Assembly: GCA_002691685.1 (NCBI GenBank) | Contig: NZIQ01000068.1 | Coordinates: forward strand, 1-35,129 | DNA from: Flavobacteriaceae bacterium | GTDB lineage: Bacteria > Bacteroidota > Bacteroidia > Flavobacteriales > Flavobacteriaceae | DNA length: 35,129 nt | Direction: 5' to 3' | Shown here: in pieces, positions 18,048-25,849 of the stretch | Numbering within the stretch: the first letter of the stretch is position 1 | How the letters are laid out: each line of letters begins with the position of its first letter | Notes under the pieces: generated by a model | Database searches by the model: none | Told to the model about the DNA's origin: nothing | The model's input: only the letters and a program-made list of their open reading frames with translations | Program-made: the position numbers and the translations under genes

Positions 18048-18572
18048 CTAATTCTCTTTGAGTATTCGAATTAATTTTTTTGGCGATAAATACTCAAAAA
18101 ACCTTTTTTCAACCTCAAATCTTTCATTTAGGATAACAATAGCGGGTAACGAAAAAGGTTGATTTTTCCTTGAAGCCAAAATTAAGGCCATTTGGTGTGT
18201 AGGGTTTCGTTTTTTTCCAACTTCTTGATTGATGTAGACTCGATTCCCAAAGTATAAACTGTCTTTGCTCTCGGCATTCATTTTTACTGCATAGAATTGA
18301 TTGTTTAGCTCAGATACAATAGCCGCTTCGCGAAATGCAACCTGATCCATTTTTTTACAATAATCACACCAATCCGCGTAGAAATCGATAAAGATTTTTT
18401 TTGGTTTGATTGACAACGAATCATCTAATTGTTCAAAAGTCAGCCATCGTATACTGTTTTTTTCTTGTGCCATCGAATTAGAAGTCGTCAATACCATTAA
18501 AAGGCATACGAGTGCTGTTCTAATTTTTTTTTTTAAGATGCTATTAATAGATACACACATATCTTTAGTCAT
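18048..18572 (-). CDS. Exported thioredoxin-family protein (CDYC active site)
   Basis: A ~170-174-residue protein with an N-terminal signal peptide (TALVCLLMVLTTSNSMAQ) and a thioredoxin fold whose active site reads DFYADWCDYCKKMD. The DUF255/DsbD-gamma-like sequence pattern WCxYCKxM is typical of periplasmic reductase-type thioredoxins. PFSLPAIVIL contains the cis-proline (LPA), and the end LSPKKLIRILKEN is the usual terminal helix. ATG at 18572 or 18560 could start it. It lies 31 bp after the intact TonB-dependent receptor and is probably co-transcribed with it. A run of eleven A residues on the coding strand (18524-18534) falls in the signal-peptide n-region. Confidence 0.85.
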   Translation of the reverse strand: MTKDMCVSINSILKKKIRTALVCLLMVLTTSNSMAQEKNSIRWLTFEQLDDSLSIKPKKIFIDFYADWCDYCKKMDQVAFREAAIVSELNNQFYAVKMNAESKDSLYFGNRVYINQEVGKKRNPTHQMALILASRKNQPFSLPAIVILNERFEVEKRFFEYLSPKKLIRILKEN

Positions 18573-18603
18573 TTCAACTTTACGAATATAGAAAGTTTAT
18601 AAA

Positions 18604-21015
18604 CTAATGAAATTTGCCAAATTTTAAACCGATAAAAATAGTCCTCGGGAGGTTAGGGCCGTAAATGTAATCAGAGTCTCTACCTGCACCAGTATCAAAA
18701 TCATTTTGGTAGCTATCAAATATATTTTTGACACCTCCAGTTAATGTGCACATAAATTCATCAGTAAAGTCGAAATGGTGCTCAAGTTTGATGTTTAGAT
18801 CAAAAAATGAAGGTGTTTTATTCAATCTCAAAAATCCTGTATCGCTTATCACAAAAGGCAGGGTCATTTCTCCGGTATAGGTTCCAGTTAGATCTAAATT
18901 GAAACGTTCATTTGGAATCCAACTTGCATTTAAATAACCATATAAGTTGGGGACTCTTACAAATTCGTCTATGAGGATATCACCTTCACCAGATGTTCCG
19001 TTATTTTCAAATAATACTTGAGGTTCCTTGTATTCTGTACCTTGGATAGTACCTCCAAGTTGAAATCGCCATCGTGGATCAGGAGATAAACCGAATTCAA
19101 AATTTGAACCATAAACAGCCACATTCTCACCATTTCTTACCTCGTTCAATAGGGAGCCCGTTTCGGCAATCACCCCTGTACCTATTGTTGTAAAAGGGTC
19201 TTGAATAGCCGTGTAAAAACCCTCTAAGAGAAAATCAATTTGCAGAAGGTCTACTGTTTTAGCAAAATTTACAGAGCTTGTAAATGCATTTGAAAATTCA
19301 GCTTTTAAATCTTCAGATAGAATTACGAATTGCTGTTCACCAGATACGCTAGAAATATGTAAGTCCTCATTAAAGGCTTGAGGTGCTCTAAAGCCTCGAG
19401 CAAATCCTGCTCTAAAACGCCAGTCGTTGTTTACAGCATAGGACAAAGTTATTCTCGGAGAAAATGCTGTTTGCTTGACGTCGTTTTTTCTCGTGATATT
19501 AACAATTCTATAGTTTCCGTCAATTTTAATATTATCGTAACGAGTTCCTACAAGAGCTGTAAAACTTTCAGTAGGTTTCCATTCATATTGGATGTATGTG
19601 CCTAATGAATTTACGCTTTGATCTACTAAACGGTTGTAACCCTTTATTTCATCCTCAGTCCTTGTTATGTTATATTCAGTGCCCGCCGTCAAAACGTCGT
19701 TATTTTTAAAGTTTTTAGTAAACTGTACTCCGTTTACCCAGGCCAAATCTTTTGCAAATCCATATGCGTTGTTCGCAGTAATACTGTCTTGTCGGGTCCT
19801 TTCATCACCAAGACCTCCGTAGTAACTATCTCTATCGGTGAATGATGCAGAAGTATACCACTGGAGTTTTTCGGTTCGTTCTGAATTATAAACTTTATAT
19901 TCAGCACCTCCGAGAAAAGTATCGTGATTTAGTTCTTCTGTAACATCCGTGAATTGTGGTGCTAAATCTAGGCGATCACCTCCCCTTCTGTATTCGTTAA
20001 TAATGTTTAAGTTAATTGCAACTCTAGATTTATCATTCGGTCGTAAAAAAGCTTTAGCACCTAGGGTTTTGTTTCGCAGTTCAGTGATTTCTGTGAAGCC
20101 ATCATTATTTGCGTCATAAGCATCTCTAGAACGGGAGGCAGCAAAAATAGTAACACCACTATTGAGATCATCCGCAACCGAAGATGAATTGAATGTTAAA
20201 TTCTTGTCTTGGGCATCGTTTTTGGTAATGGCTAGATTAGATCCTATTTCCCAAGTATTTAAAATGGGGTCTTTTGTAATAATATTGACAGTTCCAGCTA
20301 TGGCATTAGATCCAAATAGCGCAGAACCACCACCGCGCACAACTTCAATACGTTCAATAATATTCGTTGGTATTTGTTCTAATCCATAAACGCCGAGTAA
20401 GGAGGTAAAAACTGGGCGACTATTTAATAAAATCTGAGAATAGCTTCCATCTAATCCATTTAATCGTACTTGTGTAAATCCACAATTTTGACAATTAGTT
20501 TCTACTCGTACTCCAGGAGCAAAGTTCAACCCGTCTGCTAAACTTAGCGATTGTGTCGCTGTCAATAATCTAGGCTTTATTGAAGACACTACAACAGGAG
20601 TTACTTTTCGTTCAACTCTATTTCTTGTGGCACTGACTACAACTTCTTCCAGTCCAAGAGCATCTTCTAGCAAATCGAAATTTATGGTTAGGGTTGATAA
20701 GGGAGTTATGGATACTTTTTCTTCCCAAGTTCTAAACCCTTGAGATTGCACTGCTATAGTAAACTCTCCATCTGGTACTTCAAGGATGTAATTTCCATCT
20801 GCATCAGAGGTTGTACCATTTGGGCTGTTCTGTATAAAAATGCTCGCAAAAGGTACGGGTCTATTTCCTGATTGGATTTTTCCAGAAATTAATGCCTGTA
20901 GATTCTGAGCGTTCAAGTTTATACTTATACACAATAGCGAAACACAATAAAACAGTTTTGGAGCCTTAGCACTCGGTTTTTTTTTAAACATTGGTTTAAA
21001 AGTATTACTAATCAT
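18604..21015 (-). CDS. TonB-dependent outer-membrane receptor
   Basis: An 803-residue outer-membrane active transporter. The start is ATG 21015 (an ATG eight codons later at 20991 is equally plausible); both give a signal peptide ending SINLNAQ. A carboxypeptidase-regulatory-like domain spans ~42-115. The plug spans ~125-235 with CQNC at 175-178, VRLNGLDGSYSQILLNSRP, and IEVVRGGGSALFGSNAIAGT. The rest is a barrel ending in an aromatic-rich C-terminal strand (TIFIGLKFGKFH). The gene is full length and undamaged, unlike the receptor at 15807. The downstream thioredoxin gene and the neighbouring copper operon hint at metal-related uptake, but the sequence does not fix the ligand. An interrupted dyad lies at 21080-21106 upstream. 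Confidence 0.92.
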   Translation of the reverse strand: MISNTFKPMFKKKPSAKAPKLFYCVSLLCISINLNAQNLQALISGKIQSGNRPVPFASIFIQNSPNGTTSDADGNYILEVPDGEFTIAVQSQGFRTWEEKVSITPLSTLTINFDLLEDALGLEEVVVSATRNRVERKVTPVVVSSIKPRLLTATQSLSLADGLNFAPGVRVETNCQNCGFTQVRLNGLDGSYSQILLNSRPVFTSLLGVYGLEQIPTNIIERIEVVRGGGSALFGSNAIAGTVNIITKDPILNTWEIGSNLAITKNDAQDKNLTFNSSSVADDLNSGVTIFAASRSRDAYDANNDGFTEITELRNKTLGAKAFLRPNDKSRVAINLNIINEYRRGGDRLDLAPQFTDVTEELNHDTFLGGAEYKVYNSERTEKLQWYTSASFTDRDSYYGGLGDERTRQDSITANNAYGFAKDLAWVNGVQFTKNFKNNDVLTAGTEYNITRTEDEIKGYNRLVDQSVNSLGTYIQYEWKPTESFTALVGTRYDNIKIDGNYRIVNITRKNDVKQTAFSPRITLSYAVNNDWRFRAGFARGFRAPQAFNEDLHISSVSGEQQFVILSEDLKAEFSNAFTSSVNFAKTVDLLQIDFLLEGFYTAIQDPFTTIGTGVIAETGSLLNEVRNGENVAVYGSNFEFGLSPDPRWRFQLGGTIQGTEYKEPQVLFENNGTSGEGDILIDEFVRVPNLYGYLNASWIPNERFNLDLTGTYTGEMTLPFVISDTGFLRLNKTPSFFDLNIKLEHHFDFTDEFMCTLTGGVKNIFDSYQNDFDTGAGRDSDYIYGPNLPRTIFIGLKFGKFH

Positions 21016-21208
21016 CAATTTATATCGACATCAAACGCGAAACTATTTCAATTCTTTGTAAAAGACAAAGGAAATCTTATATAAATGCAACTTGGTTGCA
21101 CTTATAAAATAAACAATTGATTTTTTCCAGAAAAATAGGACTAGAGGAATTTAAAACATAAAAAATAATCTATATGGACTGATGCCTATGAACAATTAAA
21201 TTTAGTCC
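21016..21208. other. Non-coding region upstream of the TonB receptor
   Basis: 193 bp without an open gene. It holds the dyad at 21080-21106 and a smaller inverted repeat (CTTTGT at 21054-21059 with ACAAAG at 21065-21070). No TAnnTTTG box was found in the direction of the receptor. Confidence 0.6.
21080..21106. promoter_or_regulatory. Dyad TGCAAC-N3-GTTGCA, candidate operator of the TonB receptor
   Basis: TGCAAC (21086-21091), spacer TTG and GTTGCA (21095-21100) form a perfect core. After one mismatch the symmetry continues for five more base pairs (TATAA/TTATA). It lies 65 bp before the receptor ATG. The size is suitable for a dimeric metal-responsive or similar regulator; which one cannot be told from the sequence. 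Confidence 0.45.
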
Positions 21209-21601
21209 ATCAATCAACAACCGAAATCATTTTATATCATTTCATCAATGGCTCTAATTTGAAATTTAATTGGTGTTTTTCAGTATTTGAGTATGGCTTA
21301 TATAACGGCCGAAACCTTCACGAGTCTCGATAAATAAATGCAGTGCTACATCATCAATGAATTCGCATGGGTAGCAGCAACCTTCCCTTTGGCCGTATTT
21401 TCAGTAAGCATTGGAAGTATTGGGCTTTTACTTCGTAAAGCGTGGTCCCATCCCGTTTTTGTATTCTTAGCCGTTTGCGTTATCGCACAGAACAAATACA
21501 ACGTTTTTATTCGAAAAGACCTAGAAGTTACTTCTGAGAATGCCATAGGTTCTCTTTTTATTTTAGGAGTTGCTCTATTTTTGATTTTTCACAGCAAGTG
21601 A
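21209..21601 (+). pseudogene. Decayed small multi-pass membrane protein gene with two in-frame stops
   Basis: One frame gives NQQPKSFYIISSMALI, stop, NLIGVFQYLSMAYITAETF, SLDK, stop, MQCYIINEFAWVAATF, then PLAVFSVSIGSIGLLLRK and onward to HSK. Together this reads as one ~130-residue protein with four membrane segments. It matches a widespread small hypothetical membrane family I recall in Bacteroidota (xWNLxGVxxY..., then ...PAWxxAxFAxAVFxGxxGxxxLLLRKKW). The TGA at 21260-21262 sits where that family has Trp (TGG), the TAA at 21335-21337 where it often has Glu/Gln, and the expected start Met is replaced by ATC at 21209. The last 87 codons from ATG 21338 are open, but they would lack the first helix. 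It is convergent with the efflux adaptor gene, 22 bp apart. Confidence 0.75.
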
Positions 21602-21623
21602 TTAAAATAAGCGACACAGTATT

Positions 21624-23348
21624 TTAAGGCTTGTCAGCTACAATAATGTCTGTAACTTCGCCGCATCTGAGCATCTTGTCTCCGTAGTACGGATTTGCTA
21701 TTTTTCGCTCTAAACTGAGCCAATTCGCTCCCTTATTATTGTTGGCCATTGGACAATACTGAACATAAAAGCTATTGTTTGCATCTTTAATTCCTCTAGC
21801 CAGAGAAATAACCTCTTCCGAAACTAAGCGAAATATATCGCGTTGCTTTTCTAAATCAGTTTGAGATTTAATTTGTGCTAATTGTTCGCTCAAACCTTCA
21901 AAATACGATTTACTCTCTTCATCTAAGCCTTGCTTTCTTAATGCTTTTAGCATAGCGTTCTGAGCCCTGTCAGCTGCATCTTGTGCCAAATCTCTATTAG
22001 ATTCGACTAAAGCATCCTTTAAATCAAAATAAGCATCAAAGAAAGGATTGAAATTTTTATCAAGTCCATCTCTTAAGTTAATGCGCTGGCCAATACTTTC
22101 TTCTTTTAAACTCATCATAGATGGCTTGGCTTGAAGTTGAGCTGCAGCATCCACAGTAAATGCGCCATTACTTACAATTTCCTCTCCTAAACGCAATCCG
22201 TCATAAACCTCATATTTACCGTTGGTTAGAGGTCCAATTATGATTTCTCTCAGTTCAAATGCTGGTTCATTACTGGGTTTTACATAGACAATAGAGCGTT
22301 TTCCCGTCCATAACACAGCAGATTCTGGTATTTTAAGTCCAGCTGTATCTTCAGTCATACCTTCAATAGAGGCCATGGCAAACATTCCGGGTTTAAGCAG
22401 ACTATTAGTATTTTGAATTTCCGCACGCACTTCAAGCGTTCGACTCTGCTCATCAAATATGGGATCGATAAAACTCACTTTAGCCATAAATGTCTCAAGC
22501 GGTAAGGCTTGTGTTTTAACCTCAATACTTTGACCAAGTTCAAAAGCGGTCAATTGATTCTCATAAGCATGAAAAACCGCCCATACGGTGTTCAAGTCTG
22601 AGACTTCAAACAAGGAATACCCCTTTTTGACATAATCTCCTGTTTTGGCATTTATTTTTGTAACAATACCACTGACATCAGCATAGACCGTAAAGGTTTC
22701 AATAATCGTTTGAGAAGATTCAATAGCATCGATTTGGGTATTACTCAATTTCCAATTTTTTAATTTTGTTCGTACGGCATTGTACAACTCAGGTTGCTGC
22801 TCTTTAAGACTTGATGCAGTTAATAATTCCTGCTGTGCAGCAATCAATTTTGGAGCATAAAGACTGGCCAATTTTTGATTTTTAACAACCCGTTCTCCCA
22901 AAGTATTGATATAAATCTGCTCAATACGTGCGTCGATATGAGCTGCTTGTGTCAGTTTATTTTTTGAATTGATTTCAATACGACCAGAGAGTTCTATAAA
23001 GCCTTTTTCGTTTTCAGGATTGGTCGAACTTACCACATAAGTCTGTATATCAGCTAACTGCATGGCATTTTCAGTCAATTTGATTTGAGTGCTACTCATT
23101 GCTCCGTCGCTATCGGATTTGATAAGGTCCATGCCGCATATGGGACAGCTGCCAGCTTCAGTGGTCATAATTTGAGGATGCATTGAGCAAGTCCAAGAGG
23201 CCTCTTGTGAATCATGATTATGATTATGATCATGACCATGATCGTGACCGGTAAATGGATCTCCACTGTTATTTACAGCCAGTAAATAACCTATACCTAA
23301 GCCGATAATTACCGAGGCGATTGCGATAAGAAGATTTTTATTTTTCAT
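21624..23348 (-). CDS. cusB: CusB-like efflux adaptor with His-rich segment, heavy-metal-binding domain and DUF3347
   Basis: A 574-residue periplasmic membrane-fusion protein linking CusA to the TolC-like channel. An N-terminal membrane anchor (5-25) is followed by a His-rich stretch HDHGHDHNHNHD (35-46). A heavy-metal-binding domain (WTCSMHP..., 52-78, with C54, C68, C71 and CPICGM) comes next. Then come adaptor barrel-sandwich and beta-barrel domains (IEQIYINTLGERVVKNQKLA, VWAVFHAYENQLTAFELGQSI, LLKPGMFAMASIEG). The DUF3347 domain (~425-565) ends with YVQYCPMANNNKGANWLS (C532, M534) and a final Cys at 562. The ATG at 23348 gives MKNKNLLIAIA, so 24 upstream codons were discarded. It is 7 bp behind the PepSY gene and last in the operon. 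Confidence 0.93.
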   Translation of the reverse strand: MKNKNLLIAIASVIIGLGIGYLLAVNNSGDPFTGHDHGHDHNHNHDSQEASWTCSMHPQIMTTEAGSCPICGMDLIKSDSDGAMSSTQIKLTENAMQLADIQTYVVSSTNPENEKGFIELSGRIEINSKNKLTQAAHIDARIEQIYINTLGERVVKNQKLASLYAPKLIAAQQELLTASSLKEQQPELYNAVRTKLKNWKLSNTQIDAIESSQTIIETFTVYADVSGIVTKINAKTGDYVKKGYSLFEVSDLNTVWAVFHAYENQLTAFELGQSIEVKTQALPLETFMAKVSFIDPIFDEQSRTLEVRAEIQNTNSLLKPGMFAMASIEGMTEDTAGLKIPESAVLWTGKRSIVYVKPSNEPAFELREIIIGPLTNGKYEVYDGLRLGEEIVSNGAFTVDAAAQLQAKPSMMSLKEESIGQRINLRDGLDKNFNPFFDAYFDLKDALVESNRDLAQDAADRAQNAMLKALRKQGLDEESKSYFEGLSEQLAQIKSQTDLEKQRDIFRLVSEEVISLARGIKDANNSFYVQYCPMANNNKGANWLSLERKIANPYYGDKMLRCGEVTDIIVADKP

Positions 23349-23355
23349 AACTGCG

Positions 23356-24063
23356 TTATTTTTTTCGATCAAAAATTTTGCGAATAGAAGGCGATGAGGT
23401 AAACCACAAACTAAATCCACTCATTACTGTAATTAATCCCAACAGTGAGAACGCTCTGAGCACTGTGGTATTGAAGTCATCTCTTCCTTCATAGTCCATG
23501 GTATGTGTCATCCATAAAAAGTCAAACCATCTCCAATCGCGATGTCTAACGGTTTGAAAAGAGCCATCCGCCACAGAGACGTAAGCCTTTATCTGTTCGG
23601 CTGAATCGTACGAAATAACATAGGCCGGTAATCGTCGTCCTCTGTACTCATGGTGAGCGTCAGTCTCATTTATTAGTTCAACTGCACTCACTTGCAGTTC
23701 GGCAGCCATTTGATTCTTGGCAACCGCTACAGCTTCTTGCTGGTCAACACCCATTTTTAGACTTCCGTCATAGGCGTTCACTAGGTGCTTATCATTAATC
23801 CAGAAATACGGATTACCTGCTATTTCTTTTAATTCGAGCTCGTAGATTTCTTCATCCAATTCAATAGCTGATAAACCGATTAAATTTTCAAACGATTTTG
23901 GCTGAAAGTCGAGATTTCTGAAATGATCACCGTGAATTTCGTCAATATCAGTCCAACTGAAATACAGACCGCTTATGGTCCACAATAAAAATTGCAGACC
24001 CAAAAAGATACCTAGATAGCGGTGTGCTTTACGAATTTTTAATGCTGTTTCTCTTTTGACCAT
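23356..24063 (-). CDS. PepSY-associated membrane protein
   Basis: A 235-residue inner-membrane protein of the PepSY_TM type. It has an N-terminal helix (RKAHRYLGIFLGLQFLLWTISGLYFSW), a periplasmic part of ~160 residues with PepSY-like character (LVNAYDGSLKMG; AYVSVADGSFQTVRHRDWRWFDFLWMTHTMDYEGRDD, read in parts), and a C-terminal helix (VLRAFSLLGLITVMSGFSLWF). The HRxLG motif in helix 1 and the TMHTMDY-like segment recall PepSY proteins linked to ferric-siderophore reduction or metal handling. Its position between the DUF3347 lipoprotein (10 bp) and the CusB-like adaptor (7 bp) makes a role in the copper efflux operon likely. The chemistry (perhaps metal reduction) is inference. Confidence 0.85.
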   Translation of the reverse strand: MVKRETALKIRKAHRYLGIFLGLQFLLWTISGLYFSWTDIDEIHGDHFRNLDFQPKSFENLIGLSAIELDEEIYELELKEIAGNPYFWINDKHLVNAYDGSLKMGVDQQEAVAVAKNQMAAELQVSAVELINETDAHHEYRGRRLPAYVISYDSAEQIKAYVSVADGSFQTVRHRDWRWFDFLWMTHTMDYEGRDDFNTTVLRAFSLLGLITVMSGFSLWFTSSPSIRKIFDRKK

Positions 24064-24073
24064 AGACTAGGTT

Positions 24074-24622
24074 TTAGAATTCTTCTATGACTGATCCACA
24101 GTGTAGCATAACATCTCCAAAATAGGGGTTCATAACTTTCTTGTCAAAACTTAACCATTTTGCACCTTTATTGTTGAAGGCCATTGGACAATACTGAACA
24201 TAAATTTCAGAGCTTAATGTGATGTTTTTTGAAATCAGCAGAGTTAATTCAGAGACATCTTCAAAAACAGATCTCTGATTTTCAATATCCTTTGCTTGAG
24301 ATAATGATTCTAATTTCGTTTTCAAATTTACCAATAGGTCTTTTGCCGAATCACTAATATTCGTTGTTGAAATATCTGAAATGCGATTGAAACCGCTTGT
24401 TGATGTATCCTTGGTTAAGTTAAAATCTGATTCTACAAGCGCATCTTTTAAACTCATGTAAATTTCCAAGTATTCCATAAAATCTCTTTGAACGTTTTCA
24501 GAAAATTGTATAGTACTAGAAGTATTTTTCTTTTGCTGCTCTGCTTTGGGTTTACATGAAAAAGTAAAAAGGAATACTGCAGTAAGGTTTAATGTTAAAA
24601 GGGTTTTCATTGTATTTTTCAT
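24074..24622 (-). CDS. DUF3347 lipoprotein, candidate periplasmic copper-binding partner
   Basis: A 182-residue lipoprotein with lipobox FTFSC (lipidated Cys at 23) and a mature DUF3347 domain. Its end, YVQYCPMAFNNKGAKWLS (from 141; C145, M147) followed by NPYFGDVMLHCG (C175), nearly repeats the C-terminus of the CusB-like adaptor in the same operon. The conserved Cys-Pro-Met and final Cys are plausible soft-metal ligands. It could serve as a free metal-delivery protein, comparable in role to CusF, although it is unrelated in sequence; that is a hypothesis. The ATG at 24622 lies 9 bp after the TolC-family gene; a second ATG at 24610 is also possible. Confidence 0.85.
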   Translation of the reverse strand: MKNTMKTLLTLNLTAVFLFTFSCKPKAEQQKKNTSSTIQFSENVQRDFMEYLEIYMSLKDALVESDFNLTKDTSTSGFNRISDISTTNISDSAKDLLVNLKTKLESLSQAKDIENQRSVFEDVSELTLLISKNITLSSEIYVQYCPMAFNNKGAKWLSFDKKVMNPYFGDVMLHCGSVIEEF

Positions 24623-24631
24623 AGTTAAAAA

Positions 24632-25849
24632 TTAAAAGATTAAATAATTGATCAAAGCGGTTTGGGAGTAAAACTGTACCACCGCTTCTATTTTTTTGAA
24701 TTCAAATTGTAAGTATAACTGCTCCATGGCAATTACTTCTGTGAGTTTTTGACGGTCAGACTCAAAATTTGAGAGCACTACCTCTTTCATTTTTTTAGTT
24801 TGTACACTGTTTGCATCTTGTGATTTGAAGCTAATTTGAGCTTGATTTTGCAAGGCAATGGCCTGTGCAAGCTTATTTTCTAAAAGATTCAATCGATGAT
24901 TTTTTTCGTAGTTCAATTCGCGTTGTTTGAGCTCAAGTTGTTGCGCTACCGAACTGTGTTTACTTTTAAAAATAGGAACGGAGAGCTTGAGCATGGGCAT
25001 AAGAATGTCCTTTCCATTTTCGTTGAGCAGAACGTCTGAGCGCTGCTGAACGGCTATATAGTCTAAGCCAAGCCCTAAAGAAGGCTGAGCCTCTTTTTGA
25101 TTTACAATTTCCGATTGCTGCACGGCGGCAAAGAGTTTATCGTATTTTAAAATTTCTGGATTGACCGCCAAACGACTCTGTTCGTGTATTAAATCCTCCA
25201 AAGGAATCTCGAGCATTTCGCTAAACTGAATTCCTTCAAAAGAATCGTCGGATAATAAATTAGCAAAAATCACTTCTTCTGCCTTTTCAAGTTCTTGAAT
25301 ATTCAAAAATTCTTCGCTCAGTTTGTTTTGTTCAATTTGAAGCTGTAGCACATTAACTACTGATGCAGAGCCGTTTTCTACTGCTTTAAGCGCCAGGGCT
25401 TCATAGGATTTAAAGAGTTCAATAGCTGTTTCAATAATGCGCTTCTTTTGCTGGTAGCCGTATAAGCGGTAATAGGATTGAGCTAAAGACAAGGACAACT
25501 GCCGCTCAACGATAAGACGATCGAGACCTTCAGTTTCAACTATTGACCTCGCGTAGTTTTGCCTGGCTTTTAGCGTACCAAACCAGGGTAACATTTGAGA
25601 CACCGACAATTTAAAACGCTGAGGTCCTGTTCGCGTTTCGGGTTCACTTGCAAAATATCCTGCACCGAAGTTAGCCTTAGGAACCGCAGCGGCTTGATTT
25701 ATTTTTTCTTCGGCAATCTCATAGCGCATATTCATGGCCTGAAGCTGTGGATTATTCGAAAGTGCAAGACTTAAATAATGTTCTAAGCTTTGGGCCTGAA
25801 GCGCAGTGCTAAGCAGAAGTCCAGTTAGGTAAAAGATTGTTTTCTTCAT
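24632..25849 (-). CDS. TolC family outer-membrane efflux protein (CusC-like)
   Basis: A 405-residue outer-membrane channel component of the efflux pump. A signal peptide (KKTIFYLTGLLLSTALQAQ) is followed by the TolC family start LEHYLSLALSNNPQLQAMNMRYE. Two long helical repeat halves follow, with ALKAVENGSASVVNVLQLQIE and QTKKMKEVVLSNFESDRQKLTEV as the paired helices. The protein has no lipobox. The ATG overlaps the cusA stop by four bases (ATGA), so translation is coupled. The absence of an unrelated gene between cusA and this one supports a dedicated CusCBA-type trio. Confidence 0.93.
   Translation of the reverse strand: MKKTIFYLTGLLLSTALQAQSLEHYLSLALSNNPQLQAMNMRYEIAEEKINQAAAVPKANFGAGYFASEPETRTGPQRFKLSVSQMLPWFGTLKARQNYARSIVETEGLDRLIVERQLSLSLAQSYYRLYGYQQKKRIIETAIELFKSYEALALKAVENGSASVVNVLQLQIEQNKLSEEFLNIQELEKAEEVIFANLLSDDSFEGIQFSEMLEIPLEDLIHEQSRLAVNPEILKYDKLFAAVQQSEIVNQKEAQPSLGLGLDYIAVQQRSDVLLNENGKDILMPMLKLSVPIFKSKHSSVAQQLELKQRELNYEKNHRLNLLENKLAQAIALQNQAQISFKSQDANSVQTKKMKEVVLSNFESDRQKLTEVIAMEQLYLQFEFKKIEAVVQFYSQTALINYLIF

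Noticed and set aside
21054-21070. CTTTGT/ACAAAG inverted repeat in the receptor leader
   Set aside because: Short, AT-rich and common by chance; no U tract and no link to a known site.
15807-21601. Stop codon reassignment (TAA or TGA read as an amino acid)
   Set aside because: TAA and TGA end many intact genes in this window (for example rsmA, mgtE, ribF, cusA), so local gene decay or sequencing error is the simpler reading.
23349-23420. 24-codon N-terminal extension of the efflux adaptor
   Set aside because: It overlaps the end of the PepSY gene, and the ATG at 23348 gives a normal membrane anchor directly after the start.
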